Positions 35,781 to 45,326 are shown, counted from the first letter of the stretch. The stretch: DNA of 64,000 bases from Cupriavidus pinatubonensis (GCF_019602855.1 NZ_CP080769.1:496001-560000); one strand, 5' to 3'. Numbers and translations are program-made. The notes: generated by a model not told the origin, from the sequence alone.

Positions 35781-36770
35781 TCAGGTTGACGTGGGGCTGG
35801 CATGTTGATGGAGCCACGACTTGAAGGTGTGGCAGATGGCGTTGTTGGCGCGGCGCGCCGACGCGGAGGCCTCAAAGAAGCCGAAAAACGGATGGAACAT
35901 GTCATCGAAGCGAAGCAGGCAGACAGGTACGCCCGCCGCTTCAAGTCGGGCCGCATAGCGCGTGCCTTCCTCGCATAGGGGATCATGACCGGCGACCGCC
36001 ACCACCGCCGGCGGCAGGCGGTGAACATTGACGGCATGCATCGGCGACGGCGGGAACCTTCCGGCCAGTGCGGCGCGTTCACCCATGTACAGCCGCGAGA
36101 TGTCGCGCAGGTCAGTGGGAGACAACATGGGGAATTCGCCGCGCGCGGCTTCGAGCTTCTGCGTGTCGCGGGCCAGGTCGACCCCCGGCACGATCAGCAG
36201 CTGCGCCGCCAGGGTTTCGCCTTGGTCGCGCAGCAGCAGCGCAGTCGATGCGGCTAGGTTGGCCCCCGCGCTCTCGCCGGCCACGGCGATCCGTGCGGGA
36301 TTTCCGCCAAGCGCGGAAACGTTGCGGATGGCCCATGAGGTGGCGGCCAGCGCATCGTCGTGCGCAGCGGGAAAGGGATGCTCGGGTGCCAGCCGGTAGT
36401 CGACCGAAACGACGACGGCATCGAGATCGCGACACAGCTTGCGCGCAATATCGTCCATCAGTTCGACGCTGCCCAGCACAAAGCCCCCGCCGTGGAAGAA
36501 GACCACGGTTGCTAACATGGCGGACGCTGTGCGGGGACGGTAGACCCGGACCGGGACGCGCTGGCCGTCATGGACGGCGATGCCATCCTCGATGGCCCCC
36601 ACCTCCGGCAGCGGCGTGCGCGCGCGCGCCGCGAGGATGGCCGAACGCATGCGCTCCCTGGCGTGTTCCGGAGACCCGGAGAACGGAGCGGGAGCACGGG
36701 CCTCGCGCATTGCCGCGACGATGGCCGCCAGTTCCGGATCGAGCGGGACGGACATGGTGCGCGTCTTCAT
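35781..36770 (-). CDS. Alpha/beta hydrolase, hormone-sensitive-lipase type
   Basis: A 329-residue esterase/amidase-like enzyme of the HSL (class IV) group: oxyanion loop HGGGF at residues 93-97, DYRLAPEHPFPA, nucleophile elbow GESAG at 165-169 (Ser167), catalytic Asp in AGHDPL and His in MFHPFFGF. The start overlaps the stop of the amidohydrolase gene by four bases, so translation is coupled. Within the operon it could cleave an ester or amide of the aromatic substrate before ring attack, or a product of the lower pathway. Confidence 0.9.
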   Translation of the reverse strand: MKTRTMSVPLDPELAAIVAAMREARAPAPFSGSPEHARERMRSAILAARARTPLPEVGAIEDGIAVHDGQRVPVRVYRPRTASAMLATVVFFHGGGFVLGSVELMDDIARKLCRDLDAVVVSVDYRLAPEHPFPAAHDDALAATSWAIRNVSALGGNPARIAVAGESAGANLAASTALLLRDQGETLAAQLLIVPGVDLARDTQKLEAARGEFPMLSPTDLRDISRLYMGERAALAGRFPPSPMHAVNVHRLPPAVVAVAGHDPLCEEGTRYAARLEAAGVPVCLLRFDDMFHPFFGFFEASASARRANNAICHTFKSWLHQHASPTST

Positions 36771-38104
36771 CGCAGACCGAGCACGTAGTGTTGAGATGCT
36801 GCTGCGCGGTGGCGCAGCATGTCCACGTCGACACCGGTCATGCGTCCATGGCGCTTGACCGTGCGGCCCGCTACGAACACCGTATCCACATTTCCCGGAT
36901 GCGCCGCCAGCACCACCGCGCCGACGGCATCCGACACCGGCGCGAGGTTCAGGTCATCGCCGCGGATCATGACGATGTCGGCCTGCTTGCCTGGCGTCAG
37001 CGAGCCGACTTTGTGGTCCAGGCCGTTGGCCCTGGCTCCCGCCACGGTCGCGAACTCCAGCACATCGCGCATCGACAGCGTCGCCGGTGCATTGGCCACA
37101 CGCGAATGGTTGCCGCCCATCCAGGAACGGTAGTAGGCAAAGGCATGGCGCATCTGCGTGAACATGTCACCCGAGCATTTGGTCTCGGTGTCGCCGCTCA
37201 GGCTGGGCCGGATACCAACCGCAAGCATCCGATCCAGCGGGAGGTCGCCAATGCCCTGCGCATTCAGCTCGCAATGTACGCCAAGCGACGCGCTTACGCC
37301 CGCGTCAGCCATCATGGCGATCTCATCTTCGCCAGAGCAGCAGCAATGCACGAAGGTTAGGTCATCGCCCAGCACGCCCGCTTCATGCATCTGCGCAATG
37401 CCCCTTGCGGTCCCGTTGCGCGCATAGGCGCCCATATGGATGGATGAGCGGATGCCCAGCTCGCGCGCCAGGCGCAGATCGCGAAGCCAGACCTCGCGGC
37501 ACGCCATTTCCGGGCCACGTGCCGCCATCGCGAGCGTCAGCAGTTGGTCGTCGGACGAGAAGTAGCGTTCCCGCAAGCGGCGAATATCCTCGGGGTGGCC
37601 GCGCTGGCTGTCGAACATCCATGAGGCGCCTTCGACCAACGGCCAGCCGTGCGCGAATATGCCGCGGATGCCGGCATCGCGAAGGCCAAGGACCGCGGCA
37701 TCCGCGTGCTCGGGAGAGTTCTGCACGTGCGACCAGTCGAGCATCGTGGTGATGCCACTGTCCAGTGCGGACACCGCGCCCAGCATGGTGCCGATATAGA
37801 CATCATCCGGCCGGAATGCCGCGCCGGTGGCCCCCAGCATCTCGGCGAAGTAGATCTGCGGATCGATGTCGGCATAGCGGTGCCTGACGCAGCTCTGCCA
37901 GGTATGGCGATGCGTGTCGACAAAGCCGGGCAGCACGATCATCCCGGCCGCGTCGATGCGCTGGGCCTCGGGGGCCTCGATGCGCGGGGCCACGGCGGCA
38001 ATCCGGTCGCCTTCGATCAGGATATCACCCTGGCGTAGATCTCCGACCGCCGGATCCATGCTGAGAATCCAGCCGCCGGTAAGTAGCAGTCGTCGTTCGT
38101 TCAT
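36767..38104 (-). CDS. Amidohydrolase (TRZ/ATZ, chlorohydrolase/deaminase group)
   Basis: A 445-residue metal-dependent hydrolase of the AtzA/TrzN/8-oxoguanine-deaminase group. Zinc site DTHRHTW (residues 63-69), later His in SSIHMGAY, Glu/His near LGVHCEL, and Asp in LSGDTETKC fit the single-metal subtype III. The C-terminal beta-sandwich has GSLTPGKQADIVMIRGDD. Such enzymes remove an amino or chloro group from heteroaromatic rings (known family). Placed four bases behind the monooxygenase gene, it may deaminate or dechlorinate the ring compound handled by the operon. Confidence 0.88.
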   Translation of the reverse strand: MNERRLLLTGGWILSMDPAVGDLRQGDILIEGDRIAAVAPRIEAPEAQRIDAAGMIVLPGFVDTHRHTWQSCVRHRYADIDPQIYFAEMLGATGAAFRPDDVYIGTMLGAVSALDSGITTMLDWSHVQNSPEHADAAVLGLRDAGIRGIFAHGWPLVEGASWMFDSQRGHPEDIRRLRERYFSSDDQLLTLAMAARGPEMACREVWLRDLRLARELGIRSSIHMGAYARNGTARGIAQMHEAGVLGDDLTFVHCCCSGEDEIAMMADAGVSASLGVHCELNAQGIGDLPLDRMLAVGIRPSLSGDTETKCSGDMFTQMRHAFAYYRSWMGGNHSRVANAPATLSMRDVLEFATVAGARANGLDHKVGSLTPGKQADIVMIRGDDLNLAPVSDAVGAVVLAAHPGNVDTVFVAGRTVKRHGRMTGVDVDMLRHRAAASQHYVLGLR

Positions 38105-38108
38105 CGCT

Positions 38109-39608
38109 TCACCGTTTCAGCCATTTCGCCAGTTGCGCTTCCGCCTCGGCAGCCTGCGCGACGTCCGTTGCCGCCCAGGCCACGTAGCCGTCCGGGCGCA
38201 GCAACAGTGCCTTCACGCCTTCCATCGACGCGGGAATCCTTGCCGCGCGCGCGGCAAGCACGGTGACCGGCCATCCGGACAGGTTCAGCGCCGCGAACTG
38301 CCGGCTGAAACCCTCCAGGTCGAGCAGTACGAAGCGGCGTTCCCTAAGCGTCTGCGTCACCGCCACGGCGCTGCCGTCCGGCAGGAGCAGGTCGAGGTCC
38401 GGGCACCGCTGCCCCGTCAGCGAATGACTGCTGGGCGCGCGCGGATAGGGCGCCTCCAGGCCGCTCAGCTCCAGGACCAGCTTGCGCTGGACATCGGGCA
38501 GCGGAATGATGTGTTCCTGCATGCGGCGCTTTAGCGCCACCGCGTCCGGCTCGAAGTTGAACTGAAGCGCGCACTGCGACTTGACGCTCTCGAGCAGGGC
38601 GTGCATGACCGGCAGCCGCTCCGCGTCATAGGTATCAAGCGTGGACGGATCCGCCACGCCGTTGATGACGTTGGCCAGCTTCCAGCCCAGGTTGAAGGCG
38701 TCCTGCAGGCAGAAGTTCATGCCTACGCCGCTGGCCGGGTAATGGATGCGTGCCGATTCCCCAACCAAGAAGACGCGCCCCTTGCGCAGGCTGGACACCA
38801 TGCGCATCTGGTCGTCGAAGCGGGATGCCCAGCGGAAGGCGCGAATGCCGTAGTCGGTGCCGTGCACATCGCGGATGCATTGCAGCGCTTCTTCCAGCGT
38901 GACTGGCTCGTCCTTCGGCGCGTGGCGCCGGTCGCGGTGGACGATATTGAAGCGGGTGACCCCGTCGCCGAACACGTAGCCGCGCACCCAGCCCATCTCG
39001 TTGTCGACGTTGACGCGGCCGCCGGGCCAGGGCGCATGCAGCTCCGCATCGATGACAATGCCGCGGAAGGTGCCGGAGTGCCCCTCGAACGGCAGGCCGA
39101 GCCGGTTGCGCACGACGCTGCGCCCGCCATCGGCGCCGACCGCATAGCGGGCATGCAACGTGGCGACGGTGCCCGCCACATCCAAGACATCGATCTCGAC
39201 TGCGTCGTCTGACTGACGGACGTCGAGGACTTCCATGCCTGTCCGAATCTCCGCCCCGCATTCCGCGGCCCAGGCCCCGAGGATTTCCTCGGTGTGGTTC
39301 TGGGGCAGTCCCAGCGTGAAGCCGAAGCGTGATTCCAGATACTTCCAGTTGATCGGATGGAAGCCCGCCCAGATATGCGAGGGCCGGAACGGATAGTTCG
39401 AGATCGCGCGCGTCTTCTCGATAAACCGATGCGCGATGCCGCGCGCATCCAACAACTCCAGGACGCGGGGCATGATGGTGCCGGCGCGTGACTGGACACC
39501 ATCGGTGCGGCGCTCCAGCACAAGCGTCGTGACACCAGACCCGGCCAGCTCCGCCGCCATGGTCAGGCCGGAAGGCCCGCCGCCCACTACGATCACATCC
39601 CACTGCAT
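38109..39608 (-). CDS. FAD-dependent aromatic monooxygenase (PHBH/MhpA type)
   Basis: A 499-residue class A flavin hydroxylase. FAD-binding GxGxxG-like VGGGPSGLTMAAEL at residues 8-21, NADPH/FAD loop VGADGGRSVVRNRLGL and the third motif FLVGESARIHYPASGVGMN with an LQDAFNLGWKL helix; the C-terminal thioredoxin-like tail is typical of MhpA/phenol-hydroxylase relatives. These enzymes add a hydroxyl group to a phenolic ring, giving the diol needed by the downstream extradiol dioxygenase. In the GD-type motif of relatives Asp is usual; here Glu (GES) stands at this place, which is unusual. Starts at 39608. Confidence 0.9.
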   Translation of the reverse strand: MQWDVIVVGGGPSGLTMAAELAGSGVTTLVLERRTDGVQSRAGTIMPRVLELLDARGIAHRFIEKTRAISNYPFRPSHIWAGFHPINWKYLESRFGFTLGLPQNHTEEILGAWAAECGAEIRTGMEVLDVRQSDDAVEIDVLDVAGTVATLHARYAVGADGGRSVVRNRLGLPFEGHSGTFRGIVIDAELHAPWPGGRVNVDNEMGWVRGYVFGDGVTRFNIVHRDRRHAPKDEPVTLEEALQCIRDVHGTDYGIRAFRWASRFDDQMRMVSSLRKGRVFLVGESARIHYPASGVGMNFCLQDAFNLGWKLANVINGVADPSTLDTYDAERLPVMHALLESVKSQCALQFNFEPDAVALKRRMQEHIIPLPDVQRKLVLELSGLEAPYPRAPSSHSLTGQRCPDLDLLLPDGSAVAVTQTLRERRFVLLDLEGFSRQFAALNLSGWPVTVLAARAARIPASMEGVKALLLRPDGYVAWAATDVAQAAEAEAQLAKWLKR

Positions 39609-39665
39609 TGCATTTTCTCCTTCAACGGCATTGGCCGAAACCTAGGCGAAGCCCAGTGATTCCAC

Positions 39666-40736
39666 TCAGAACAGATGGGTCATGCCAGCTTCCAGCACCA
39701 TCTGGCGGGAAGACGTGGCAGGCGGCTGGTTGCGCATCACCGCAAGTTGGCCGGAGCCGGCAACCTGGAGCACACCAAGCACATAGACGCTGGTACGCTT
39801 GGACAGGGCGTAGTCGAGATGCGCGTGAAACTGGTTCCACTTGTACGGATCGAGGGTGGTGTAGGAATAGCCGCCGCCAACGCGCAGTTGTGCGGTGACG
39901 TACTTGAACGCGCCCACATCGATCGACTGAGCGGTCTCCCTAACGCCCGCGGCTTCAAGGCGCGTATAGCTGTAGTTGCCCATTACGCGCCAGCCGTGGT
40001 CGACATAGGCAATGCCAGCGCTAGCCGTGTTCTGGTTCTGCAGAATCGCGGCGGTGGGATTGCTGCTGAAATCGATCCCATACAGTCGCGTGATGCCCAG
40101 CTTCTGGCCCGGTGCGTAGGGCACGCCGTTGACCGACTCCCAGACCACAGCACCCTGTATCGGGCCGCTGGAGTAGCTGACCTCGGCGCCGACAGCGCGC
40201 CCGGTATTGGTTGCAGAGCTGGCGTTCCCAAACGCGTACATGGCGCCGAACTGCAGTCCGCCGAACAGCGGTGACTTGTACTTGACGGTGCTGTTAAGCG
40301 CGTTGCCCACGGTCCGGTCCAAGTTGCCGGGGTGCGTGGCCAGCAGCGACGTATAGCGCTCCGAGGTGAAGGGGACCAGGTCGGCCAGGAGGTCATAGGT
40401 GGAACCCAGCGTGATGGTCCCCAGGGCGTTGGAGCTCACTCCGACATAGCTCTCGAACGGCGTGGAGTTACCGGTATCCAGGAACACATACTTGCTGATC
40501 CGGAAGATCGCGGCCATGTCGCTGTCAATGGCTTCCTTACCGGACATGGCGATAAAGGGCACGGCATGGGTACCGCTGAGCTGGAACTGTCCGCCCCCGC
40601 CGGGGCCGGCATTGGTGGTGTAGGACACGCCGGTCCCTAGCAGGCCCGACAACGTGACCGACGATTGGGCCCTTGCGGGCAGGGGGCCGGCCGCCAACAT
40701 GGTGGCGCTGACCAGCGACAAAGCTGCCTTCCTCAT
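39666..40736 (-). CDS. General porin
   Basis: A 356-residue outer-membrane porin of the Omp32 type: signal peptide ending PARA, then QSSVTLSGLLGTGVSYTTNA, constriction-loop LGSTYDLL, and C-terminal GMTHLF with the terminal Phe needed for assembly. It lies between the MFS carrier and the monooxygenase genes of the operon, which implies outer-membrane entry of the operon's substrate. GGAGACTCAGGA precedes the ATG. Confidence 0.92.
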   Translation of the reverse strand: MRKAALSLVSATMLAAGPLPARAQSSVTLSGLLGTGVSYTTNAGPGGGGQFQLSGTHAVPFIAMSGKEAIDSDMAAIFRISKYVFLDTGNSTPFESYVGVSSNALGTITLGSTYDLLADLVPFTSERYTSLLATHPGNLDRTVGNALNSTVKYKSPLFGGLQFGAMYAFGNASSATNTGRAVGAEVSYSSGPIQGAVVWESVNGVPYAPGQKLGITRLYGIDFSSNPTAAILQNQNTASAGIAYVDHGWRVMGNYSYTRLEAAGVRETAQSIDVGAFKYVTAQLRVGGGYSYTTLDPYKWNQFHAHLDYALSKRTSVYVLGVLQVAGSGQLAVMRNQPPATSSRQMVLEAGMTHLF

Positions 40737-40839
40737 TCCTGAGTCTCCGAGTCTTCTTTATCGATATTTCCGGGCGCACGCCGCCCTGCGCGGCCGTCGG
40801 TTGACAGCCGGCTTCTTCAATCCGTCTATGGGATGGGTA

Positions 40840-42192
40840 CTAGCGGGAGGGGATTTGCGCAGGGGTGGCAGACAGCCCGCCTTCCGACTCGGCGTGCAGC
40901 AATGACCGGTACATCCAGCCTGAAGCCGCCACCGCCAGCACGCCGGCACAGGCAAACACCAGGGCCATGCCATGCGCCAGGGCATCCGAGCGGGCGTCGA
41001 ATACATGCTTGCCCGCCAACGCGATCAGGGTGGGCGAGAGGCCCTGCCCGATCAGCCCATTGAGCACCAGCACGATCGCCATGACCAGCCCGACCGCGGT
41101 GGTAGGCACCGTCCTTGCCACGATGGTCGATGTGACGGCCATGAAGGTCCATGAGAACAGCACGACCATGGCGTCCAGCAGCCAGAAGGCACTCGGCGTG
41201 CCAGCCACGCAAAGCATGACCCCGAGGCAGGGCACGGCGATGCTCACGACCATGCCAACCAGCGCCACGCCGGACAGCCGATTGGCGCAAGCGCGCGCAT
41301 CCATGGCCAGGCCCGCGAGCCACAGGCCGAGCGGCCCCATGGTGAGTAGCAAGCCGCCCTGGATCAGCCCGATCTCGCCCATGCCAAGCTGGAAGCGGCG
41401 AGCCACGATGGTCGGGATCCACGCACCCAGACCGTAGGTGATCATGGCATTGCAAACCGCAAAGGCCACCAGCGGCAAGAACAGGGACTTGTTGTCGGCG
41501 AGATGCCGGAGCGCGGCCCTGGTGCTCGGCTTGCCGCCATGGGCTTCGCTCAATGGACGGCCCGGATCGCGACACAGGAAGATCAGCAGGCCCACGGGAA
41601 GCCCGGCAATGCCGATCAGGAACAGCGTCATCTGCCAGGGCGGTACCGGCCCGATTAACGGAATGGTCCGGATGCCTGCCGATGCGATCCAGTGGAGCAT
41701 GGGGCCGCCAAGCACAAGGGATAGACCGGTGCCCAGCATCAGGGCCATGGTGTACACGGACAGCGCTCGCGCGCGCCGCTGGTCGTCAACTCCGTCACGG
41801 ATCAGCGAGTATGACGAGGGCGGAATCAGCGCCTCAGCACCGCCCACCACAATGCGCGCGACCACCAGCGTGATGAACGCGGCAGCCGCGGCATTGGCGG
41901 CCACTGCGATCGACCACACCAGCACACCCACCGCCACGATCACCCGGCGGTTGTGGCGATCGGCCAGCCAGCCCGCCGGAAGCCCCACCGCGATATTCGA
42001 GATGGCGAAGGCAGCGCCAATCAGGTAGCTGATCTGGAGATCGTTAACGCCGAACCCGCGCTGGATGGGGCCGACCATCAGCACAAGAATGTTCTTGTCG
42101 ATCTGCGCCAGCATCGTCACCAGCGTCAGGGTGGCTACCAGTCCCCATTGGGACATCGCTCTGGCGGGCTCTCTAAGAGGCTCTCGAATCAC
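40840..42192 (-). CDS. MFS transporter, first gene of the aromatic operon
   Basis: A 450-residue inner-membrane carrier with about twelve helices; AQIDKNILVLMVGPIQRGF and GLPAGWLADRHNRRVIVAVG are typical MFS helix 1 and loop 2-3 sequences. The start is a GTG at 42192 behind GGAGACAGACA; the ATG twelve codons later is an alternative. It reads away from the LysR gene across a 133-bp divergent promoter. Most likely the proton symporter for the compound degraded by the genes that follow (inference from position). Confidence 0.88.
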   Translation of the reverse strand: MIREPLREPARAMSQWGLVATLTLVTMLAQIDKNILVLMVGPIQRGFGVNDLQISYLIGAAFAISNIAVGLPAGWLADRHNRRVIVAVGVLVWSIAVAANAAAAAFITLVVARIVVGGAEALIPPSSYSLIRDGVDDQRRARALSVYTMALMLGTGLSLVLGGPMLHWIASAGIRTIPLIGPVPPWQMTLFLIGIAGLPVGLLIFLCRDPGRPLSEAHGGKPSTRAALRHLADNKSLFLPLVAFAVCNAMITYGLGAWIPTIVARRFQLGMGEIGLIQGGLLLTMGPLGLWLAGLAMDARACANRLSGVALVGMVVSIAVPCLGVMLCVAGTPSAFWLLDAMVVLFSWTFMAVTSTIVARTVPTTAVGLVMAIVLVLNGLIGQGLSPTLIALAGKHVFDARSDALAHGMALVFACAGVLAVAASGWMYRSLLHAESEGGLSATPAQIPSR

Positions 42193-42289
42193 TGTCTGTC
42201 TCCGTTTCTTCTTCGTTGGTCCCGGCCTGCGTCGCCGTGTGGGTCGGATTATTGGCCCGATGATGACATTTACAAAATTTATTGTTTAA

Positions 42290-42310
42290 ATTCGGTACAT
42301 CCATTCGGTA
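42290..42310. promoter_or_regulatory. Direct repeat in the LysR/MFS divergent promoter
   Basis: ATTCGGTA occurs at 42290-42297 and again at 42303-42310, thirteen bases apart, 16 bases upstream of the LysR start. The surrounding sequence is A/T-rich (TTTACAAAATTTATTG). The position fits a LysR regulator binding its own promoter and that of the operon. No experimental motif is known to me. Confidence 0.35.
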
Positions 42311-42325
42311 AATCAAAGATCGCCC

Positions 42326-43330
42326 ATGCGCTTCAACAAACTGGACCTGAATCAGCTCGTGGTGCTCGACGCCTTGCTTTCGACGCGTAGCGTGGGCAAG
42401 GCCGCGGAGCGGCTGTTCCTGAGCCAGCCCGCCACCAGCTGCTCGCTCGCCAGGCTGCGCGAGTATTTCGAGGACGACCTGCTGGTGGCCGTCGGCAAGA
42501 CTCAGGTGCTGACGCCATTGGCCCTGGGGCTCAGGAAGCCGGTGCGTGATGTACTGCTGCAGATCCAGACCATCACGCGGGCGCGGCCGTCCTTCGACCC
42601 GGCCACGTCGACGCGCCGCTTCATCATCGAGTCGTCCGACTACGTGATCAGCGTCTTTTTGTCACAGGTGATCCGGCGCGCGGCTGAAGCGGCCCCGCTA
42701 ATGCAGTTCGACCTGCGCGCGATCAGCCCCCAGACGCCCGAGCATCTGGAGAGCGGCGAGGCCGAGCTGCTGATCGCGCCGGAGTTTGCCATGGTGCCGG
42801 GGCACCCGTCCGAGCCGCTGTTCGAGGACACGTTCTCTTGCCTCGTCAGCGCCGACAGCACCGTCGGACAGGATGGCCTGACGGTCGAGACCTACTTCGA
42901 TGCGGCCCACATCGGCGTGGAATGGGGCGGCGGGCGGCGCGTGACCTTCGATTCACGGCTGATCGCCACGGGTAAGCGCACCCGGCGCCAAGACGTTATC
43001 GCACCCAGCTTCACACTTGTCCCAGCGCTTTTGTCCGGCACGGACCGCATTGCGACCCTGCCCACGCGGTTGGCCGAACAGATGGCCCAGCGATTTGGCC
43101 TGCGGCGCGTGACGTGCCCGATCGACCTGCCTGCATTCTCCGAGCACCTGCAATGGCAGAAGTACCAGGAGAGCGATCCGGCCATTGTCTGGCTGCGGGA
43201 ATTGTTGCGCGAAACCGCTCGTGAAATGGTCGCTGCGGAATGGGAACCCCGTGCCCGGCTGCCAAGCGCGGGGCCGCGGGCGCCGGCTGCTAAGAAGCGG
43301 GCAAGGAAAGAAGGACCGACTACGACCTGA
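42326..43330 (+). CDS. LysR-family regulator of the aromatic operon (NahR/NodD-like)
   Basis: A 334-residue DNA-binding activator. MRFNKLDLNQLVVLDALLST is the N-terminus of the NahR/NodD/PcpR branch; the helix-turn-helix is AAERLFLSQPATSCSLARLR, and the effector domain runs to residue 300, followed by a basic tail (KKRARKEG). Many members of this branch respond to aromatic acids. It is divergent from the MFS-porin-monooxygenase operon, so it probably activates it upon binding a pathway compound. Confidence 0.92.
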   Translation: MRFNKLDLNQLVVLDALLSTRSVGKAAERLFLSQPATSCSLARLREYFEDDLLVAVGKTQVLTPLALGLRKPVRDVLLQIQTITRARPSFDPATSTRRFIIESSDYVISVFLSQVIRRAAEAAPLMQFDLRAISPQTPEHLESGEAELLIAPEFAMVPGHPSEPLFEDTFSCLVSADSTVGQDGLTVETYFDAAHIGVEWGGGRRVTFDSRLIATGKRTRRQDVIAPSFTLVPALLSGTDRIATLPTRLAEQMAQRFGLRRVTCPIDLPAFSEHLQWQKYQESDPAIVWLRELLRETAREMVAAEWEPRARLPSAGPRAPAAKKRARKEGPTTT

Positions 43331-43626
43331 GCAAGCCGGGCGGTGGTCCGGGTAGGCAAATTGTTGCTACTAGCAAGGTCGTCTTCGGTGACTGCACAGT
43401 GGAGCGCCTCCGGATCAGCGTCGCGCGGTCGGTAGGTGTGAGGCCACGCAGGACAAGCACCGCATTGGCGGGAGCCAAAGTACCTAAGGGCCTGTTCACC
43501 CTCCCGGCCTTACGACAAGTCCGCCTCGGGCAAGGGAATCACAGATGGGCCCCTCGCCTGCTGGCCACATAGGTTGTAGATCTTGGTTCGGGGCAGGAGC
43601 ATTGGTTGCCTCCCGCCCCTAGTCTT
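43331..43626. other. Convergent intergenic region, no gene seen
   Basis: About 300 bp between the LysR gene and the BKACE gene, which face each other. Near 43590-43620 a weak GC-rich symmetry (GGGGC ... GCCCC) could terminate transcription in either direction. Nothing coding is recognisable. Confidence 0.35.
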
Positions 43627-44520
43627 TTATGCAGGTCGAGACAAGCCCATGATGTCACGAGCTTCATCCGGCGTCGCGACCGACATGCCCAAGTGCTCGA
43701 TCACCGTGCGCGCGCGCTCGACAAGCTGACCGTTGGTGGCAAAGACGCCACGGCTCAGGTACAGATTGTCTTCCAAGCCAACGCGCACGTTGCCGCCAAG
43801 CAAAGCTGCCTGCGCCATCATTGGCATTTGATCTCGTCCAATACCAAAGGCCGCCCATTGAGCATTGGCTGGAATGAGATTGCGCTGATAAATCATTGTC
43901 TCCGTGCTTGCGGGTGCACCCCACAGTACTCCCAGCACCATCTGGAAGAGCGGCACGCCGTCAATTAGACCCTCTTCAATCAGCTGCTTGCCGAACAAGA
44001 TGTCGCCTGGACTAAACACCTCCAGCTCAGGCTTGATACCCAGTTCCTGGAAGCGCCGGGCCATCGCACGCAAGGTTCGGGTGGTATTCAGGTAGACAAA
44101 CTCAAGCTTTCCTTCCACCTGGTTGCCGGTCGTAATATCGAGCGAGGCAATCTCCGGCAAGCAGTCTTCGAGATGCTTGACTCGCTCAGCGACCGGGACT
44201 ACGTCACTTTCAGGTAGCGCCTTAGATTCGTCTTCGGGATCCGGTAGTAGGAACGCGCCCAGCCCACAGGTGAGATTCAGCACAATGTCGGTACCCGAAG
44301 AGCGTACTCGGTCAACCACCTCCTTGAACAGCACTGGATCACGACTGCCGCCCCCCGTCTTGGGGTCGCGCACGTGAATGTGCGCGACAGAAGCACCGGC
44401 CTTCGCCGCCTCCACGCAGGCATCGGCAATCTGCGCCGGTGTAATCGGCATCGATGGGTGCTTGGGATTAAACGGAGCGTTTCCTGTGACGGCACAGGTA
44501 AGAATAACTTTGCGTGACAT
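43627..44520 (-). CDS. BKACE-family enzyme (beta-keto acid cleavage, Kce-like)
   Basis: A 297-residue TIM-barrel enzyme of the DUF849/BKACE family. Family members cleave a beta-keto acid with acetyl-CoA to acetoacetate plus a new CoA ester. The zinc-binding HIHVRD lies at residues 47-52 (H47, H49); ILTCAVTGN at the N-terminus and LEVFSPGD and GNVRVGLEDNLYLSRGV further on are family signatures. The ATG at 44520 is preceded by GGGAGATCTGACA and overlaps the SDR gene end closely. Last gene of the SDR-SDR-BKACE operon opposite hyuA. The SDRs could make the beta-keto acid by oxidising a beta-hydroxy acid (inference). Confidence 0.88.
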   Translation of the reverse strand: MSRKVILTCAVTGNAPFNPKHPSMPITPAQIADACVEAAKAGASVAHIHVRDPKTGGGSRDPVLFKEVVDRVRSSGTDIVLNLTCGLGAFLLPDPEDESKALPESDVVPVAERVKHLEDCLPEIASLDITTGNQVEGKLEFVYLNTTRTLRAMARRFQELGIKPELEVFSPGDILFGKQLIEEGLIDGVPLFQMVLGVLWGAPASTETMIYQRNLIPANAQWAAFGIGRDQMPMMAQAALLGGNVRVGLEDNLYLSRGVFATNGQLVERARTVIEHLGMSVATPDEARDIMGLSRPA

Positions 44521-44522
44521 TG

Positions 44523-45284
44523 TCAGATCTCCCATTCGACGTTTCCGCTGACGGCCAGTAGCTCGCCGGTAATCTTTGACGCGGCATCCGACGCGAGAAA
44601 GAGAACAGTCTGCGCGAGGTCTTCTGGCTGAACCTTGCTGCGCAACGATATGTACTTCAGATAGTCCGATTCCACCTCTTCCGCGGCACGCCCGGATTCC
44701 TGTGCAATGTTGGCGACGATTCGTTGCATCCTTTCGTTGTCGATCATGCCTGGCAGAATCGCGTTGCAACGAACATTGAACGGTCCAAGCTCGCGCGCCG
44801 CGTTCAATGTGAGCGATTCGACTGCGGCTTTAGACACGACATACGGCGTACGCATTGGCAGTCGGGTGCGGGTCGAGCCGGTCGAGAAATTGATGATTGC
44901 GCCATGTCGGCGCCGTTTCATGGCAGGAACGACACGCTTCATAAACTGGAACATCGCGCCAACATTGACGTCGAGTGTCTCGCGCCACGCCTCGTCGGAG
45001 ATATCTTCGATTGCGGCCCTCGGCCCCGCGATGCCGACGTTGTTCACGAGGACTGAGATGTCGCCGAAATGGCGTTCGGCGTCCCGCACTACTTTCGCAA
45101 CTTCATCGGGTCTGCCTACATTGGCGACCGTTCCAGTCATGCCGGGGTTAGCGCGCAGGGTCTCTGCAAGTGCGTCCTCGCGTACGTCACAAATATGCAC
45201 AAGCGCGCCTCGAGCACGGAACAGCTCCGCGATAACGCGACCGACACTGTCGGCGCCGCCCGTCACCAGGACTCTTTCTTTCAT
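44523..45284 (-). CDS. SDR-family oxidoreductase
   Basis: A 253-residue classical short-chain dehydrogenase. Cofactor loop TGGADSVGR at residues 8-16: the middle glycine of the usual TGxxxGxG is Ser here, an uncommon change. NNVG at 81-84, catalytic Ser in INFSTGS (about 134), Tyr148 and Lys152 (YVVSK). The C-terminus (ELLAVSGNVEWEI) is longer than in the FabG type. Middle gene of the operon, two bases before the BKACE gene. Substrate unknown. Confidence 0.88.
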   Translation of the reverse strand: MKERVLVTGGADSVGRVIAELFRARGALVHICDVREDALAETLRANPGMTGTVANVGRPDEVAKVVRDAERHFGDISVLVNNVGIAGPRAAIEDISDEAWRETLDVNVGAMFQFMKRVVPAMKRRRHGAIINFSTGSTRTRLPMRTPYVVSKAAVESLTLNAARELGPFNVRCNAILPGMIDNERMQRIVANIAQESGRAAEEVESDYLKYISLRSKVQPEDLAQTVLFLASDAASKITGELLAVSGNVEWEI

Positions 45285-45326
45285 TGAACAAGTACCTTTT
45301 TATCGTTGATTCAAAGAGCCAGCGTG

